Part shown: positions 1 to 8,381 of the stretch, one piece after another
Numbering within the stretch: position 1 is the first letter of the stretch
Layout of the letters: each line of letters begins with the position of its first letter
Assembly: GCA_963798015.1 (NCBI GenBank)
Contig: CAWCSA010000003.1
Span: 124,001-188,000, forward strand
DNA from: Roseiarcus sp963798015
GTDB taxonomy: Bacteria > Pseudomonadota > Alphaproteobacteria > Rhizobiales > Beijerinckiaceae
Length of the DNA: 64,000 nt
Reading direction: 5' to 3'
Translations under genes and position numbers: made by a program
Notes under the pieces: generated by a model
The model's database searches: none
Told to the model about the DNA's origin: nothing
Seen by the model: only the letters and a program-made list of their open reading frames with translations

Positions 1-153
1 GTCAATGGGCTCTCGATGATGAGCCCCTGTGGTCCGAGGGAGAAGCAGGCGCTGCTCGAGGCCAAGGATCTGAAGTCCCGCGCCGAAATGCTGGTCGCGA
101 TCACGACCATCGAGCTGGCGCGCGGTCAGGATACGGCGACGCAGATTCACTAG
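1..153 (+). CDS. LON peptidase substrate-binding domain protein, C-terminal end (partial)
   Basis: The first 50 codons of the window are open in frame 1 and end at TAG 151-153. The peptide contains MMSPCGPREKQALLEA and a following RAEMLVAITTIELA helix. This matches the usual end of stand-alone Lon N-terminal (substrate-binding, PUA-like) domain proteins of Rhizobiales, in which a short helical tail closes the domain. Such proteins share the Lon N-domain but lack the ATPase and protease domains, so no proteolytic function is implied. The start lies outside the window. The identification rests on a short tail and is therefore moderate. Confidence 0.6.
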   Translation, partial: VNGLSMMSPCGPREKQALLEAKDLKSRAEMLVAITTIELARGQDTATQIH

Positions 154-177
154 AGCGCGGCGCGTTTGGATGGAATC

Positions 178-306
178 GTCATCGTGAGGAACCACGGGGC
201 GTTGAGAGACGCCCGTCCTTCCGGACGGGCCATGGCAAGGCGGCGATCCAGGAGTCGCGGAGGCGCCCTTCGTTCCCTGGATCGCTTCGGCTCACGCTCG
301 CGATGA
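178..306. repeat. REP/MITE-like intergenic repeat, copy 1
   Basis: A 129-bp element whose outer ends are inverted (GTCATCGTGAG at the left, CTCGCGATGAC at the right). It carries inner inverted segments around ATCCAGG/CCTGGAT and a CTTCCGGACGGG block. A second copy of nearly the same length lies at 32961-33087 and shares the ends, the CTTCCGGACGGGC block and the GATCC/GGATCGC parts. Both sit between genes, downstream of a plus-strand stop codon. The folded-back structure is typical of palindromic dispersed repeats of alphaproteobacteria. Confidence 0.65.
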
Positions 307-325
307 CGATCGCGGTTCGAGCCAA

Positions 326-1219
326 ATGCAGTTTGCTCTGACGAGAGGGAGCAGGGGTCGAACGATTGCGCTCACGGCGATCGCAATGCTGGCCTTCGCC
401 GCCAATTCCATTCTTTGCCGATTGGCTCTCGCTCAGTCCGGCATCAATCCGGCCAGCTTCACTTTGATTCGCATCGTGTCAGGCGCGGCCATGTTGTGGG
501 CGATCTGCGCGATCGCGAGAGGGGCGCGTCCGAGCGGCGGGTCATGGCGCGCGGCGTTGGCGCTGTTCTCCTATGCCGCAGCTTTCTCCTTTGCCTATGT
601 GTCGCTGCCTGCCGGGGTTGGAGCGCTGCTGCTTTTCGGCGCCGTACAGGTGACGATGGTGATGACCGGGATCGTGAGGGGCGAGCACCCGACGCCCGGC
701 CAGTGGCTCGGTCTCCTATTGGCTCTGGCGGGCCTCGCCACGCTGGTTGCCCCTGGCGTCTCAGCGCCGCCGTTGACTGGCGCGGTCCTGATGCTTGGGG
801 CGGGAATCGCCTGGGGCGCCTATTCGCTGCTGGGTCGTCGCAGCGCGGATCCGCTCGGCGCGACTGCGGGGAATTTTCTGCGTGCGGTCCCGATGGCGAT
901 TGTAGTGAGCCTGCCGCTGGCAAGGGAAGCGCCTTCGCTCGCCGGACTGATCTACGCGGTTCTGTCCGGGGCGGTCGCTTCGGGTCTCGGATACACGATC
1001 TGGTATGCGGCCCTGCCTGGACTGACCGCGGCCGAAGGCGCGTCGGTGCAACTCAGCGTGCCGGTCATCACGGCCCTCGCCGGCGCGTTCTTGCTCGCCG
1101 AGCCCATCACGCTCCGCCTCGGTCTTGCATCACTGGCGGTTCTCGGCGGCATCGCGCTGGTGATCGCGAGCCGGGCCGACCGCGCCGGGTCCCGGTTCCG
1201 GCCGACGAACGCGAACTGA
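326..1219 (+). CDS. EamA-family (DMT superfamily) transporter
   Basis: A 297-residue integral membrane protein with about ten hydrophobic helices arranged as two EamA repeats (roughly residues 15-140 and 150-285), the normal length and plan of drug/metabolite transporters such as RhaT/YdcZ-like exporters. Typical repeat landmarks are the early Ala-rich helix ending FAANSILCRLAL and the glycine-rich segment GAGIAWGAYSLLGRR that opens the second half. The substrate cannot be told from sequence; amino-acid or metabolite efflux is the usual role. It stands alone between a repeat element and the convergent histidine kinase gene. The ATG at 326 is the only good start; the long ORFs in other frames here are shadows. 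Confidence 0.85.
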   Translation: MQFALTRGSRGRTIALTAIAMLAFAANSILCRLALAQSGINPASFTLIRIVSGAAMLWAICAIARGARPSGGSWRAALALFSYAAAFSFAYVSLPAGVGALLLFGAVQVTMVMTGIVRGEHPTPGQWLGLLLALAGLATLVAPGVSAPPLTGAVLMLGAGIAWGAYSLLGRRSADPLGATAGNFLRAVPMAIVVSLPLAREAPSLAGLIYAVLSGAVASGLGYTIWYAALPGLTAAEGASVQLSVPVITALAGAFLLAEPITLRLGLASLAVLGGIALVIASRADRAGSRFRPTNAN

Positions 1220-1259
1220 CCCCTTACTCCGGAAGCGCGACGGATGAGGCTCGCGCGCC

Positions 1260-4200
1260 CTATTCCGCCGCCTCGCGCATGGCGCTGTAGCGGGTCAGCT
1301 GGGCCCTCAGCGGCGCGGGCTTCAGCGGCTTGTGCATGACTACGACGTCCGCGCGCGCGGCCTCGCCCCGCACTTCCAGGCTTCGATCGGCGGTGGCGAG
1401 TATCGCAGGCGTGCTGCGGCCGAAGCGCTCGCGTAAACCCCGGATCGCGGCGACGCCGTCACCTAAGTCGAGGTGGTAATCGGCGATGATGACGTCAGGC
1501 GCGCCGAACGCGTCGAGCGCGACAATCGCCTCTTCAAGGCCATGGGCGGTCGCGACCAGACAGCCCCAGCGCGTCAGGAGAACGCGCAGGCCATCCAGCA
1601 CGCGCGGCTCGTTGTCGATGGCCAGCACCTTGAGCCCGTCGAGCGGCTCGCCCGCCGCGACCGGCTCGGGCGCGCCTGGCGCCGCGCGGGGCTTCGGCGC
1701 CGCCCATCCAAGCGGCGCAGTGACGGAGAACACCGACCCCTTGCCCGGGCGAGACCGCAACCCGATCGGCTGCTCAAGCACCCGTCCCAGACGCTCGACG
1801 ATCGATAGTCCAAGCCCAAGGCCGCGCGCCACGCGCGCGCCCTGGTCGAGCCGCTTGAACTCGGCGAACACCGCGCGCTGATGCTCGGGTGGAATGCCGA
1901 GGCCGGTGTCCCAGACCTCGATGCGGACCGCGCCGGGAACGCGGCGGCAACCGACCAGCACCCGGCCGCTCAGCGTATATTTGAGCGCGTTCGAAATCAG
2001 GTTCTGCAACAGCCGCCGCATCAGGCGCCGATCGGTCAGAACGGCGAGCCGGGTGGGCACGAAGACAAGGTCGAGCCCTTTCGCCCGGGCGACGGCGGCA
2101 AACTCGATCTCGAGCATCCCCATCAGATCGGCGACCGGAACGTCGGAAATCTCCGGTCGCGTCGCGCCGGCGTCAAGTCGTGAAATGTCGAGCAGCGCGC
2201 CGATGATCTCCTCGACCGCCTCGAGCGAGACGTCGACATTGCGCGCGAGATTTTTACGCTCCTCGGGGTCGATCTGATTTACGCCTTCGCTCAACGAGCT
2301 CGCGTAGAGCCGTGCTGCGTTGAGCGGCTGCAGAATATCGTGGCTGGCCGCGGCGAGGAACCGCGTCTTGGAGAGATTGGCGGCGTCCGCCTCGTTTTTC
2401 GCCCGCTCGAGTTCGGCGTTGAGGCGCTGCAGTTGCGCGGTGCGCTCATCGACGCGCCGCTCGAGCATCTCGTTCGAGGCCGCAAGCGCGTCTTCGGCCT
2501 GAACCCTTTGCGTGACGTCAGTATAGGTGGTGACGATCCCGCCGTCCGGAAGCCGCGCCGAGCGCACCTCGATGACGCGATTGGTCGGAAACAGACGCAG
2601 CCGGTTCGGTTGGTCGTCATAGAGCTGGCTGGCTACGCGGTCGGCGACGAAATCCTCGGAATCTCCCGGCCCATAGGCCCCGCGGCGAGCGTTGAAGCGC
2701 ACGATCTCGTCGAGCCCCACGCCATGACGCAGCATGCCGGGGGGCAGATCGAAAAGGTCGACGAATTCGCGGTTCCAGGCGGTCAGCGCCAGATTGGCGT
2801 CAAAGACGGTGATGCCCTGGCGCGCATGGTCCAGCGCATGCTGCAATTGATCGCGGCTCGACTGGATCGCGGCGGAGGCTTCGTCGATGAGCCTGAGCGC
2901 CGATTGACCTGACACCGTCCTGGGCTTCAGCAACAACGACAGCACCTGGCGCGAGGTCGAGGCGCCGATCGCCGGCGACAGCAAGAATTCCGCGTGGCGT
3001 ATCAGCTGCGCGCTGGCCTCGAGCGCCGGATCGTAAACGAGGCCGCGCTCGCGCATGAAGGTCGCGAAAGCGCGGCGCGCCCGCCCGGCCCCGAGATAGC
3101 GGGCGACTGCCGCCTCGAGCTCCCCCGTGGTCGTCGACGAACGCCAAAGCCGAAAGGCCTGCGGCTGGCCGCCGACGCCCACTCCGGCAAAGGCGCTCGC
3201 CTGCGCGCGCTCGAGAGCGCTTGGCTGGCGGGTCAGTGAAAAGGCGATAAACGCCGCGACATTCGCGGCCAGCGACAGGACAGCCCCGCCCACGAGGGGG
3301 CTCGGCGCAAAGGCGACGAGCGCGGCCGGGCTCAGCCACGCGATCGCCAGGGGGCCGTGCGCCAGAAGGTGCGAGAGCGCGTGTTCCGGGCGGATTGACG
3401 GCAAAAGCAGGAGATAAAGCCAGGCCAGCGCGCCTATCGTCATGCCCGCGACCGCGCCTCGCGCAGTCCCGCGGCGCCAGAAGATCCCGCCAAGAAAGGC
3501 CGGCGCGATCTGCGCCACCGCCGCGAACGACAAGAGGCCAATCGACACCAGGCCCGCTTCGCCGGCCAGGCGCTCGTAAGCGAAGCCGAGCGCCAGAACG
3601 CCGACGATGGCGATCCGGCGCACCCACAGCACCAGCGCGCCGATGTCGCCCTCAGCGGCGCGCGCGCGCGTAGAGCGCCGGAGCAAGAGCGGCATCACCA
3701 GGTCGTTGGAAATGGTGATGGCGAGGGCGACGCTCTCGACCACAACCATTCCCGTCGCCGCCGAGAGGCCGCCCACCATCGTCAAGAGCGCCACGCCATA
3801 CGCGCCCGCGTTGAGCGGCAGCGCCAGAACCGTCAGGTCGCGATTGATTGACCCATCGGGAAAAGCCTTCAGTCCGGCAATTGCGAGTGGGACAACGAAC
3901 AGATTGATCAGCGCCAGATAGGCTGGAAACAGCCAGGCCGCCGTACGAATGCCGCGCTCATCGTGGTTCTCGACCACGGCGACGTGAAACTGGCGCGGCA
4001 GAAGCACGATCGCGAACGCCGACAACAGCGTGGTCACCACCCACACCGCCGGATCGGGACGCGTCTGGATCGCTGACGCGATCCTGGGATCGGACCCAGC
4101 GATCTCCGTCAGATCGCCGATCCCGTTGTTGAGCCCCCAGACGACGAAGGCGCCAACGGCTAGAAACGCCGCCAGCTTGACGATCGATTCGACCGCGATG

Positions 4201-4784
4201 GCGAGAATGAGACCGTCCTGATGCTCCTTGGGATTAATGCGCCTGGTCCCGAACGCCATTGCGAAGATGGCGAGCAGCAACGACACCGCGAGATAAAACG
4301 AGGTCGAGGGTGTCGCCGGCGTCAATCGCGCGCGATCGAATGAATTCACCACCATCAATATGGTCGGCGCGACGGCCTTAAGTTGCAGCGCCACATAGGG
4401 CGCGGAGCCAATGAGCGCGATGAGCGCGGCGACGGCGGCGACGGCTTGAGATTTCCCATATCGTGCGGATACGAAATCGGCGACCGTGGAGACGTTCTGC
4501 GCGCGGGCGAGATTGGCGATGCGGGCGATGAACGGCGCCCCGAAGCCGATTACCAGGATGGGACCGATATAAATCGGCAGAAAATCAAGCCCGTGCTCAG
4601 AGGCGAGCCCGACCGAGCCGTAGTAGGTCCAGGAGGTGCAATAGACGGCGAGGCTGAGCGCGTAGACGAAAGCCCGTGAGCGCCCGGATAAAAAGCGTCG
4701 CCCCGCGCCGTCGCCCCACCAGGCGATGAGGAACAGAATCGAGACGTAGCCGATTGCGGTTAGAAGAACCGTGGTGCCGTTCAT
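1260..4784 (-). CDS. sodium/solute symporter-hybrid histidine kinase (CbrA/NahK-like)
   Basis: A 1174-residue membrane sensor kinase. Residues 1 to about 490 form a sodium:solute symporter fold with around 13 helices (for example YCTSWTYYGSVG near residue 50). A PAS-like segment follows at roughly 645-745 (ITVFDANLALTAWNREF), then a coiled coil, then HisKA with phospho-acceptor His815 in ASHDILQPLNAARL. The ATPase domain has an N box NLISNALKYT near 928 and a GLGLGLSIVERLGR G box. The C-terminal receiver domain has phospho-acceptor Asp1102 in IIADYHLDLGDG. This architecture is known from hybrid kinases that couple nutrient transport or sensing to phosphorelay, as in CbrA of pseudomonads. No response regulator gene is adjacent, so the output partner is encoded elsewhere. 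The gene converges on the EamA transporter gene. Confidence 0.9.
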   Translation of the reverse strand: MNGTTVLLTAIGYVSILFLIAWWGDGAGRRFLSGRSRAFVYALSLAVYCTSWTYYGSVGLASEHGLDFLPIYIGPILVIGFGAPFIARIANLARAQNVSTVADFVSARYGKSQAVAAVAALIALIGSAPYVALQLKAVAPTILMVVNSFDRARLTPATPSTSFYLAVSLLLAIFAMAFGTRRINPKEHQDGLILAIAVESIVKLAAFLAVGAFVVWGLNNGIGDLTEIAGSDPRIASAIQTRPDPAVWVVTTLLSAFAIVLLPRQFHVAVVENHDERGIRTAAWLFPAYLALINLFVVPLAIAGLKAFPDGSINRDLTVLALPLNAGAYGVALLTMVGGLSAATGMVVVESVALAITISNDLVMPLLLRRSTRARAAEGDIGALVLWVRRIAIVGVLALGFAYERLAGEAGLVSIGLLSFAAVAQIAPAFLGGIFWRRGTARGAVAGMTIGALAWLYLLLLPSIRPEHALSHLLAHGPLAIAWLSPAALVAFAPSPLVGGAVLSLAANVAAFIAFSLTRQPSALERAQASAFAGVGVGGQPQAFRLWRSSTTTGELEAAVARYLGAGRARRAFATFMRERGLVYDPALEASAQLIRHAEFLLSPAIGASTSRQVLSLLLKPRTVSGQSALRLIDEASAAIQSSRDQLQHALDHARQGITVFDANLALTAWNREFVDLFDLPPGMLRHGVGLDEIVRFNARRGAYGPGDSEDFVADRVASQLYDDQPNRLRLFPTNRVIEVRSARLPDGGIVTTYTDVTQRVQAEDALAASNEMLERRVDERTAQLQRLNAELERAKNEADAANLSKTRFLAAASHDILQPLNAARLYASSLSEGVNQIDPEERKNLARNVDVSLEAVEEIIGALLDISRLDAGATRPEISDVPVADLMGMLEIEFAAVARAKGLDLVFVPTRLAVLTDRRLMRRLLQNLISNALKYTLSGRVLVGCRRVPGAVRIEVWDTGLGIPPEHQRAVFAEFKRLDQGARVARGLGLGLSIVERLGRVLEQPIGLRSRPGKGSVFSVTAPLGWAAPKPRAAPGAPEPVAAGEPLDGLKVLAIDNEPRVLDGLRVLLTRWGCLVATAHGLEEAIVALDAFGAPDVIIADYHLDLGDGVAAIRGLRERFGRSTPAILATADRSLEVRGEAARADVVVMHKPLKPAPLRAQLTRYSAMREAAE

Positions 4785-4932
4785 CGGAGCCGAGCATTCG
4801 CCCTTTGCTGAACAGGCACACTAGACGATGATGGCGCTACGCGAAATCAAACCACACTCGTCGCAATGATGAGTCAAAGCAATCCGGCTGGACGGTTTCA
4901 ACCCATAGCGGACGTGACTCTGGTGCTGGAAG

Positions 4933-5349
4933 TCAGGCAATATGCAGGTTTTGCGGAAAGTGCTCGACGTGCGTTTCAGCCGTCCGTCCGAAATAGACGG
5001 CGCGCCTGCCGGAGAAGGACACGATGTAACCTGCGCAGCCGGCCGCCATGACCTTCTGGCAAAAGCCCGTGTAGGTGTAGCCCGACGTCAACTGCTGAGC
5101 TTCTTTGACAGCGGCCTGTAAAGCCCCTGCATCCAGAGTTGCGGCAACAGACCGTCTGACATGCCGGGTGGGGAGCACAATGCTCTCGCCGTTCGGCAAG
5201 AAGTAGGTTGCGGTCGACTGGCGATAGTCGATTGCATAGCTTTCAAAGCCTCCTCGTACCAGCGTCCCGACGATCTCAGGGAAGGTCATCGTATTGCTTT
5301 CAGCAGCGTCGAGGCAGGCCTGAGCAATTTTAACGAGGCTGGCATCCAT
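4933..5349 (-). CDS. DUF1398 family protein
   Basis: A 138-residue soluble protein that matches the DUF1398 family in length and sequence character: an N-terminal helix (IAQACLDAAES), the TFPEIVGTLVRGGFESYAIDYR segment in two parts, a YFLPNGESI strand pair, and a C-terminal GYTYTGFCQKVMAAGC region followed by YIVSFSGRRAVYFGRTAE. The family has no established biochemical function; structures of related proteins are small alpha/beta folds. It lies 29 bp downstream of the marR gene on the same strand, so it is probably co-transcribed with, and controlled by, that regulator. Confidence 0.75.
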   Translation of the reverse strand: MDASLVKIAQACLDAAESNTMTFPEIVGTLVRGGFESYAIDYRQSTATYFLPNGESIVLPTRHVRRSVAATLDAGALQAAVKEAQQLTSGYTYTGFCQKVMAAGCAGYIVSFSGRRAVYFGRTAETHVEHFPQNLHIA

Positions 5350-5378
5350 GGCGCTTCTGTCCTTTTGAAAGGGCTAGG

Positions 5379-5834
5379 TCAATCAATAGGCATGCCGATA
5401 AGGGCGAGCCTATTGATCATCTCTTGAAGGATGCGGCGGAGTGCATCGCGGTCTCGGCCGGACAGGTGGGCAAAGCATTCGGCTTCATTCTGCTCAGCCA
5501 GCGCCGCAAGCTTTGGCACTAGCTTCGCGCCCTGAGCGGTCAGGCAAAGGGTCTGCGACCGTCCATCGTCAGGGCTGGCCTTGCGGACAATCAGCGACTT
5601 TGCTGTGAGGCGATCGGCCAGCTTTGTAACTGCACCGCGGGTCATGCCGATATCGTCCGCCAATTGGCTTGGCGACGTTGGCTCCCTGCCGTAGAGCACA
5701 CGCATCAGCACCCATTCGGCGACGGTGACATCCTCGGTCGCCAGCTTTCGCGCAAAGGCGTGCGACACGTGGTTGGACACACTGCGTAACGAGTAGCCGA
5801 GGTGCGCGGTCAATTCAGGAATATCGCGGGGCAT
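5379..5834 (-). CDS. MarR-family transcriptional regulator
   Basis: A 151-residue winged-helix repressor of ordinary MarR length. The recognition region is SQLADDIGMTRGAVTKLADRL (a helix-turn-helix in the middle of the protein), followed by the wing with the family-typical SPDDGRSQTLCLTAQG, where Asp and Arg contact DNA. The downstream DUF1398 gene follows after 29 bp on the same strand. Just upstream of its start lies a 15-bp perfect inverted repeat (5848-5887), which is the expected site for autorepression. The ligand is unknown. Confidence 0.9.
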   Translation of the reverse strand: MPRDIPELTAHLGYSLRSVSNHVSHAFARKLATEDVTVAEWVLMRVLYGREPTSPSQLADDIGMTRGAVTKLADRLTAKSLIVRKASPDDGRSQTLCLTAQGAKLVPKLAALAEQNEAECFAHLSGRDRDALRRILQEMINRLALIGMPID

Positions 5835-5847
5835 TGCGTTCCACCGG

Positions 5848-5887
5848 GTTGACTAGGAAACTATCAGTAGAAAGTTTCCTAGTCAAC
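5848..5887. promoter_or_regulatory. perfect palindromic operator upstream of marR
   Basis: Two 15-bp arms, GTTGACTAGGAAACT and AGTTTCCTAGTCAAC, are exact reverse complements separated by 10 bp. The site begins 14 bp before the marR start codon, where it would cover the minus-strand promoter or ribosome-binding region. MarR dimers bind inverted repeats of this type, so autorepression is the likely role. The same site could also serve a plus-strand promoter toward the permease remnant and the thaumatin-like gene. Confidence 0.7.
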
Positions 5888-6147
5888 AAGATTGGCCGCG
5901 CCCCGCATCGATGCACAATCGAAATTGTTTTCAATCAAGGTCGCCGCCGCGCGATCATGGATCGTGCTGCGGGGACGACACGATTGAGAGGTCCGCATCC
6001 CTCCCGAAACGGTCCTCGGTCGACAGCGTCGCGCCCTACCGGGGCTCGGAACGCCCCTAATTTGCGTATGGCGTTTTCATGACGATCCGTGTCAACTTCA
6101 GGAGGAGGCTGCGCCGGGAGAGCGAAACAGCAACAAGCGAGGTCGCG

Positions 6148-6384
6148 ATGACAGACCAGGCTTTGACCCCGAGCCCCCTCCCTCAAGGTTTGATGACGCG
6201 CAAACCTCTCGCCGACATCATTGCCGAGGGCGAGGGCCAGGCGCTGGGCAAGACCCTCGGTCCGTTCAGCCTCACGGCGCTCGGGATCGGCTGCATCATC
6301 GGCGCCGCAGCGGCGCGTTATGCGGGGCCGGGCATCATGCTGTCCTTGTGGCCTTATTCTGCAGCCAACTCTACGAGAGAGTGA
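6148..6384 (+). pseudogene. amino-acid permease (APC family) 5' remnant
   Basis: The reading frame starts with MTDQALTPSPLP and continues through MTRKPLADIIAEGEG and LGKTLGPFSLTALGIG, which is the conserved N-terminus of cationic amino-acid/APC permeases (about 480 residues when intact). After CIIGA the expected GIFVLTG segment is missing and the frame jumps straight to AAARYAGPGIMLS, an apparent in-frame deletion of about eight codons. After a few more codons the frame runs into unrelated sequence and stops at 6384. Only about 15 percent of the gene is left. The thaumatin-like gene begins 2 bp later, so the permease translation signals may now feed that gene. Confidence 0.7.
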
Positions 6385-6385
6385 A

Positions 6386-8065
6386 ATGACTTTATCACGC
6401 GCACAACAGCGAATTCGCACTTCTCAGCACAGCACTGAAAAGCTCCTGATTGTTTCGCGTTTATCTTTTGCGATTGGCTTCATCTTGTTGCTATTTGGTG
6501 CTGCGCCCAGCCACGCAGCAGATTCCTGTTTGGAAAACCTTCCCGCCCCCACGCCTCTCTTGCACAGAGTGGTGCAATTGGTGAATTGCTCCAATCAAAG
6601 GGTATTGGGGACCGCGAACGCCGCCCACGTTGCTGGTTTGCCGCCGACCCCGGTTTTGCCGCGCGAGAAGACCTGGGTGATGGAGCCCTTCCCGGTCCCG
6701 TCCGGCGCGCCCGCAAATTCGAACATCCTCACCATCGACATCCCGAAGGCGTGGGAGGACACCTCTCCAAAAGGCTCCACGGGCCCAAATTTCTGGGTGC
6801 GCACAGGTTGCCGCTATGACGTGACCATTGGGCTGGCCCAGTGCGAAACCGGCGGGTGCTCTGGCTTCTACGATTGCAGCGAGGCGCTGCTGGGGCCGCC
6901 CGCGGGCGCGACGCTTGCCGAGTGGACTTTTTATCAGGCGACGACGAGCGGGGCGAACACGTACTATTTGGATCACCCGGACGTAAGTGCGGTGAACGGG
7001 GTGAATCTGAACTTGGACATTCAGCCGGTCGGAGGCTCAGCTGCGGACCCAATAAACGCACAGGATCCGCAATGGTTGGCCGAGAATTACCCCCTTACAG
7101 TGCATGGAGCCGATCTGCGAACACCAGGCGATGGTTTGGGTCAGTGCAGCGGGGGGTTCCAACTCAAACGCTCCGACCTCACCGGCGTTTCGACGCCTCC
7201 CACATCTCCAGGTCAAGCGTTGTTCGCTTTCGTCATCTCGGACGCTAACGGCGTGCCCCAAGACCCCACTGGAGACGGGACGGTGGGCTGTTTCTCGAAT
7301 TGCGGAAGATATGAGTCTCCGACAACGCCTGCTTCCGACTGCAGCGATACGAACACCGATTCCAGGTGCTTCCTGCACAAGGCATTCTGCCTGTACCTTC
7401 CGACGGACGCGGGCGTTTACGGCGCGAAGTGCAAAACCGACGCGGATTGCGACTACAACGGGGTCAATTACGGGATCGCGTGTTGGGACAACGGAAACGG
7501 GAGCCCCGTGTGCAGTGGCCGGGGCTTCATCAAAAACAAGAGCTGCGATCCAAGCGTCTGCACCTTCCAGAACGGCTATCTTGGAAGCAACGCCTGGCAG
7601 CCTCCGTACGCTCAATGCACCGACGTCAGCACCAACAGCAGTCAGTGCATAGGCGACGATACTGTGCACGCGGTCATGCGCAAGGCGTACACGTGGCCGA
7701 ACGATCCTCAGGTTTACGGAGGAGACGCGCCGCTTTACCGAATCGTTTTCGCTCCCGGTGGCACAAGCGTCCCGATCACGCCCTCGGTCGGTCAGGTCTC
7801 CGGGATTTCCAATGAAAGTGGCATCCCGCTTTGCAGCGCCCTGCCTGGTTATTACGGCTATGGTTCCCTGTATTCTGGTCCGGGTCGCACAGAGTGCAAC
7901 AAGCCCTGCGACGTTCCGGTCAATTCGCTCTGTCCAGGCTTCAAGCCGCCGGCCGCCAGTTTTGCCGTGGCCTACCCGGGCGCGACCCCCGCCTCTCCAT
8001 GGGCCTGTAATTTCAACCCGCAAGGCGGTGGCGGCAACAACGGCGTTATTTGCCGCTGGCAATAG
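6386..8065 (+). CDS. secreted thaumatin-like protein, cysteine-rich
   Basis: A 559-residue protein with a signal peptide (hydrophobic core FAIGFILLLFGAAPSHA, cleavage near residue 44) and 26 cysteines in the mature part. Thaumatin-family landmarks are present in order: LVNCSNQ, PNFWVRTGCRYD, QCETGGCSGFYDCSEA, ATLAEWTFYQ and DVSAVNGVNLNLDIQP, which correspond to the WARTDC, CKTGDCGG, TLAEFSL and DISNIKGFNVPM blocks of plant thaumatins. The late block AYTWPNDPQVYGGDAPLYRI fits the family end. It is more than twice the length of plant members because of a Cys-rich insert (about residues 320-430) and a C-terminal Cys-rich tail. Possible roles are glucan binding or antifungal activity, neither shown. 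The ATG at 6386 was chosen because the signal peptide starts there; the longer open frame upstream overlaps the permease remnant. Confidence 0.8.
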   Translation: MTLSRAQQRIRTSQHSTEKLLIVSRLSFAIGFILLLFGAAPSHAADSCLENLPAPTPLLHRVVQLVNCSNQRVLGTANAAHVAGLPPTPVLPREKTWVMEPFPVPSGAPANSNILTIDIPKAWEDTSPKGSTGPNFWVRTGCRYDVTIGLAQCETGGCSGFYDCSEALLGPPAGATLAEWTFYQATTSGANTYYLDHPDVSAVNGVNLNLDIQPVGGSAADPINAQDPQWLAENYPLTVHGADLRTPGDGLGQCSGGFQLKRSDLTGVSTPPTSPGQALFAFVISDANGVPQDPTGDGTVGCFSNCGRYESPTTPASDCSDTNTDSRCFLHKAFCLYLPTDAGVYGAKCKTDADCDYNGVNYGIACWDNGNGSPVCSGRGFIKNKSCDPSVCTFQNGYLGSNAWQPPYAQCTDVSTNSSQCIGDDTVHAVMRKAYTWPNDPQVYGGDAPLYRIVFAPGGTSVPITPSVGQVSGISNESGIPLCSALPGYYGYGSLYSGPGRTECNKPCDVPVNSLCPGFKPPAASFAVAYPGATPASPWACNFNPQGGGGNNGVICRWQ

Positions 8066-8381
8066 GGATTGAACAGCTTCACTTTGGAGACTTGGAGCCG
8101 TACTTCCTTGGCAGCGAGGTGGGCGGCTCGCGGCCGACGGTGTAGAGGATCGTGCCTGCGACGCGGTGGTTTATCTGTGCAAGAGCGATGCGGAGATCTT
8201 CCCGACGTTCTGCCCGCCCGCCGAGCCTGGGCATCGCTTTCTCGCTGTTGCTGATGGTGTTCCTGCCTTGGCAAATGTGGCCACCGGCTTGTCAAAAAAT
8301 CTAAACGTGATCAGATGCTCGGCAAGGCGGACGCCCGTTCTGGGAATGCGGACTAAATTCACTCTGATTGGGGGGAACAGC
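8066..8381. other. intergenic region before the dioxygenase gene
   Basis: About 316 bp between the thaumatin-like gene and the chosen dioxygenase start. An in-frame extension of the dioxygenase frame reaches back to 8166, but its translation has no resemblance to the family N-terminus. A frame on the plus strand encodes a hydrophobic stretch (GIAFSLLLMVFLPWQMW) preceded by a stop codon, so it may be debris. No terminator or recognisable RNA is visible. Confidence 0.4.

Noticed and set aside
415..1290. Long open frame overlapping the EamA gene in another frame
   Set aside because: Arg/Gly-rich shadow translation typical of high-GC DNA; the EamA frame has clear membrane-protein pattern.
8166..8381. 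N-terminal extension of the dioxygenase frame
   Set aside because: No similarity to the family N-terminus, and a good ribosome-binding site lies just before GTG 8382.
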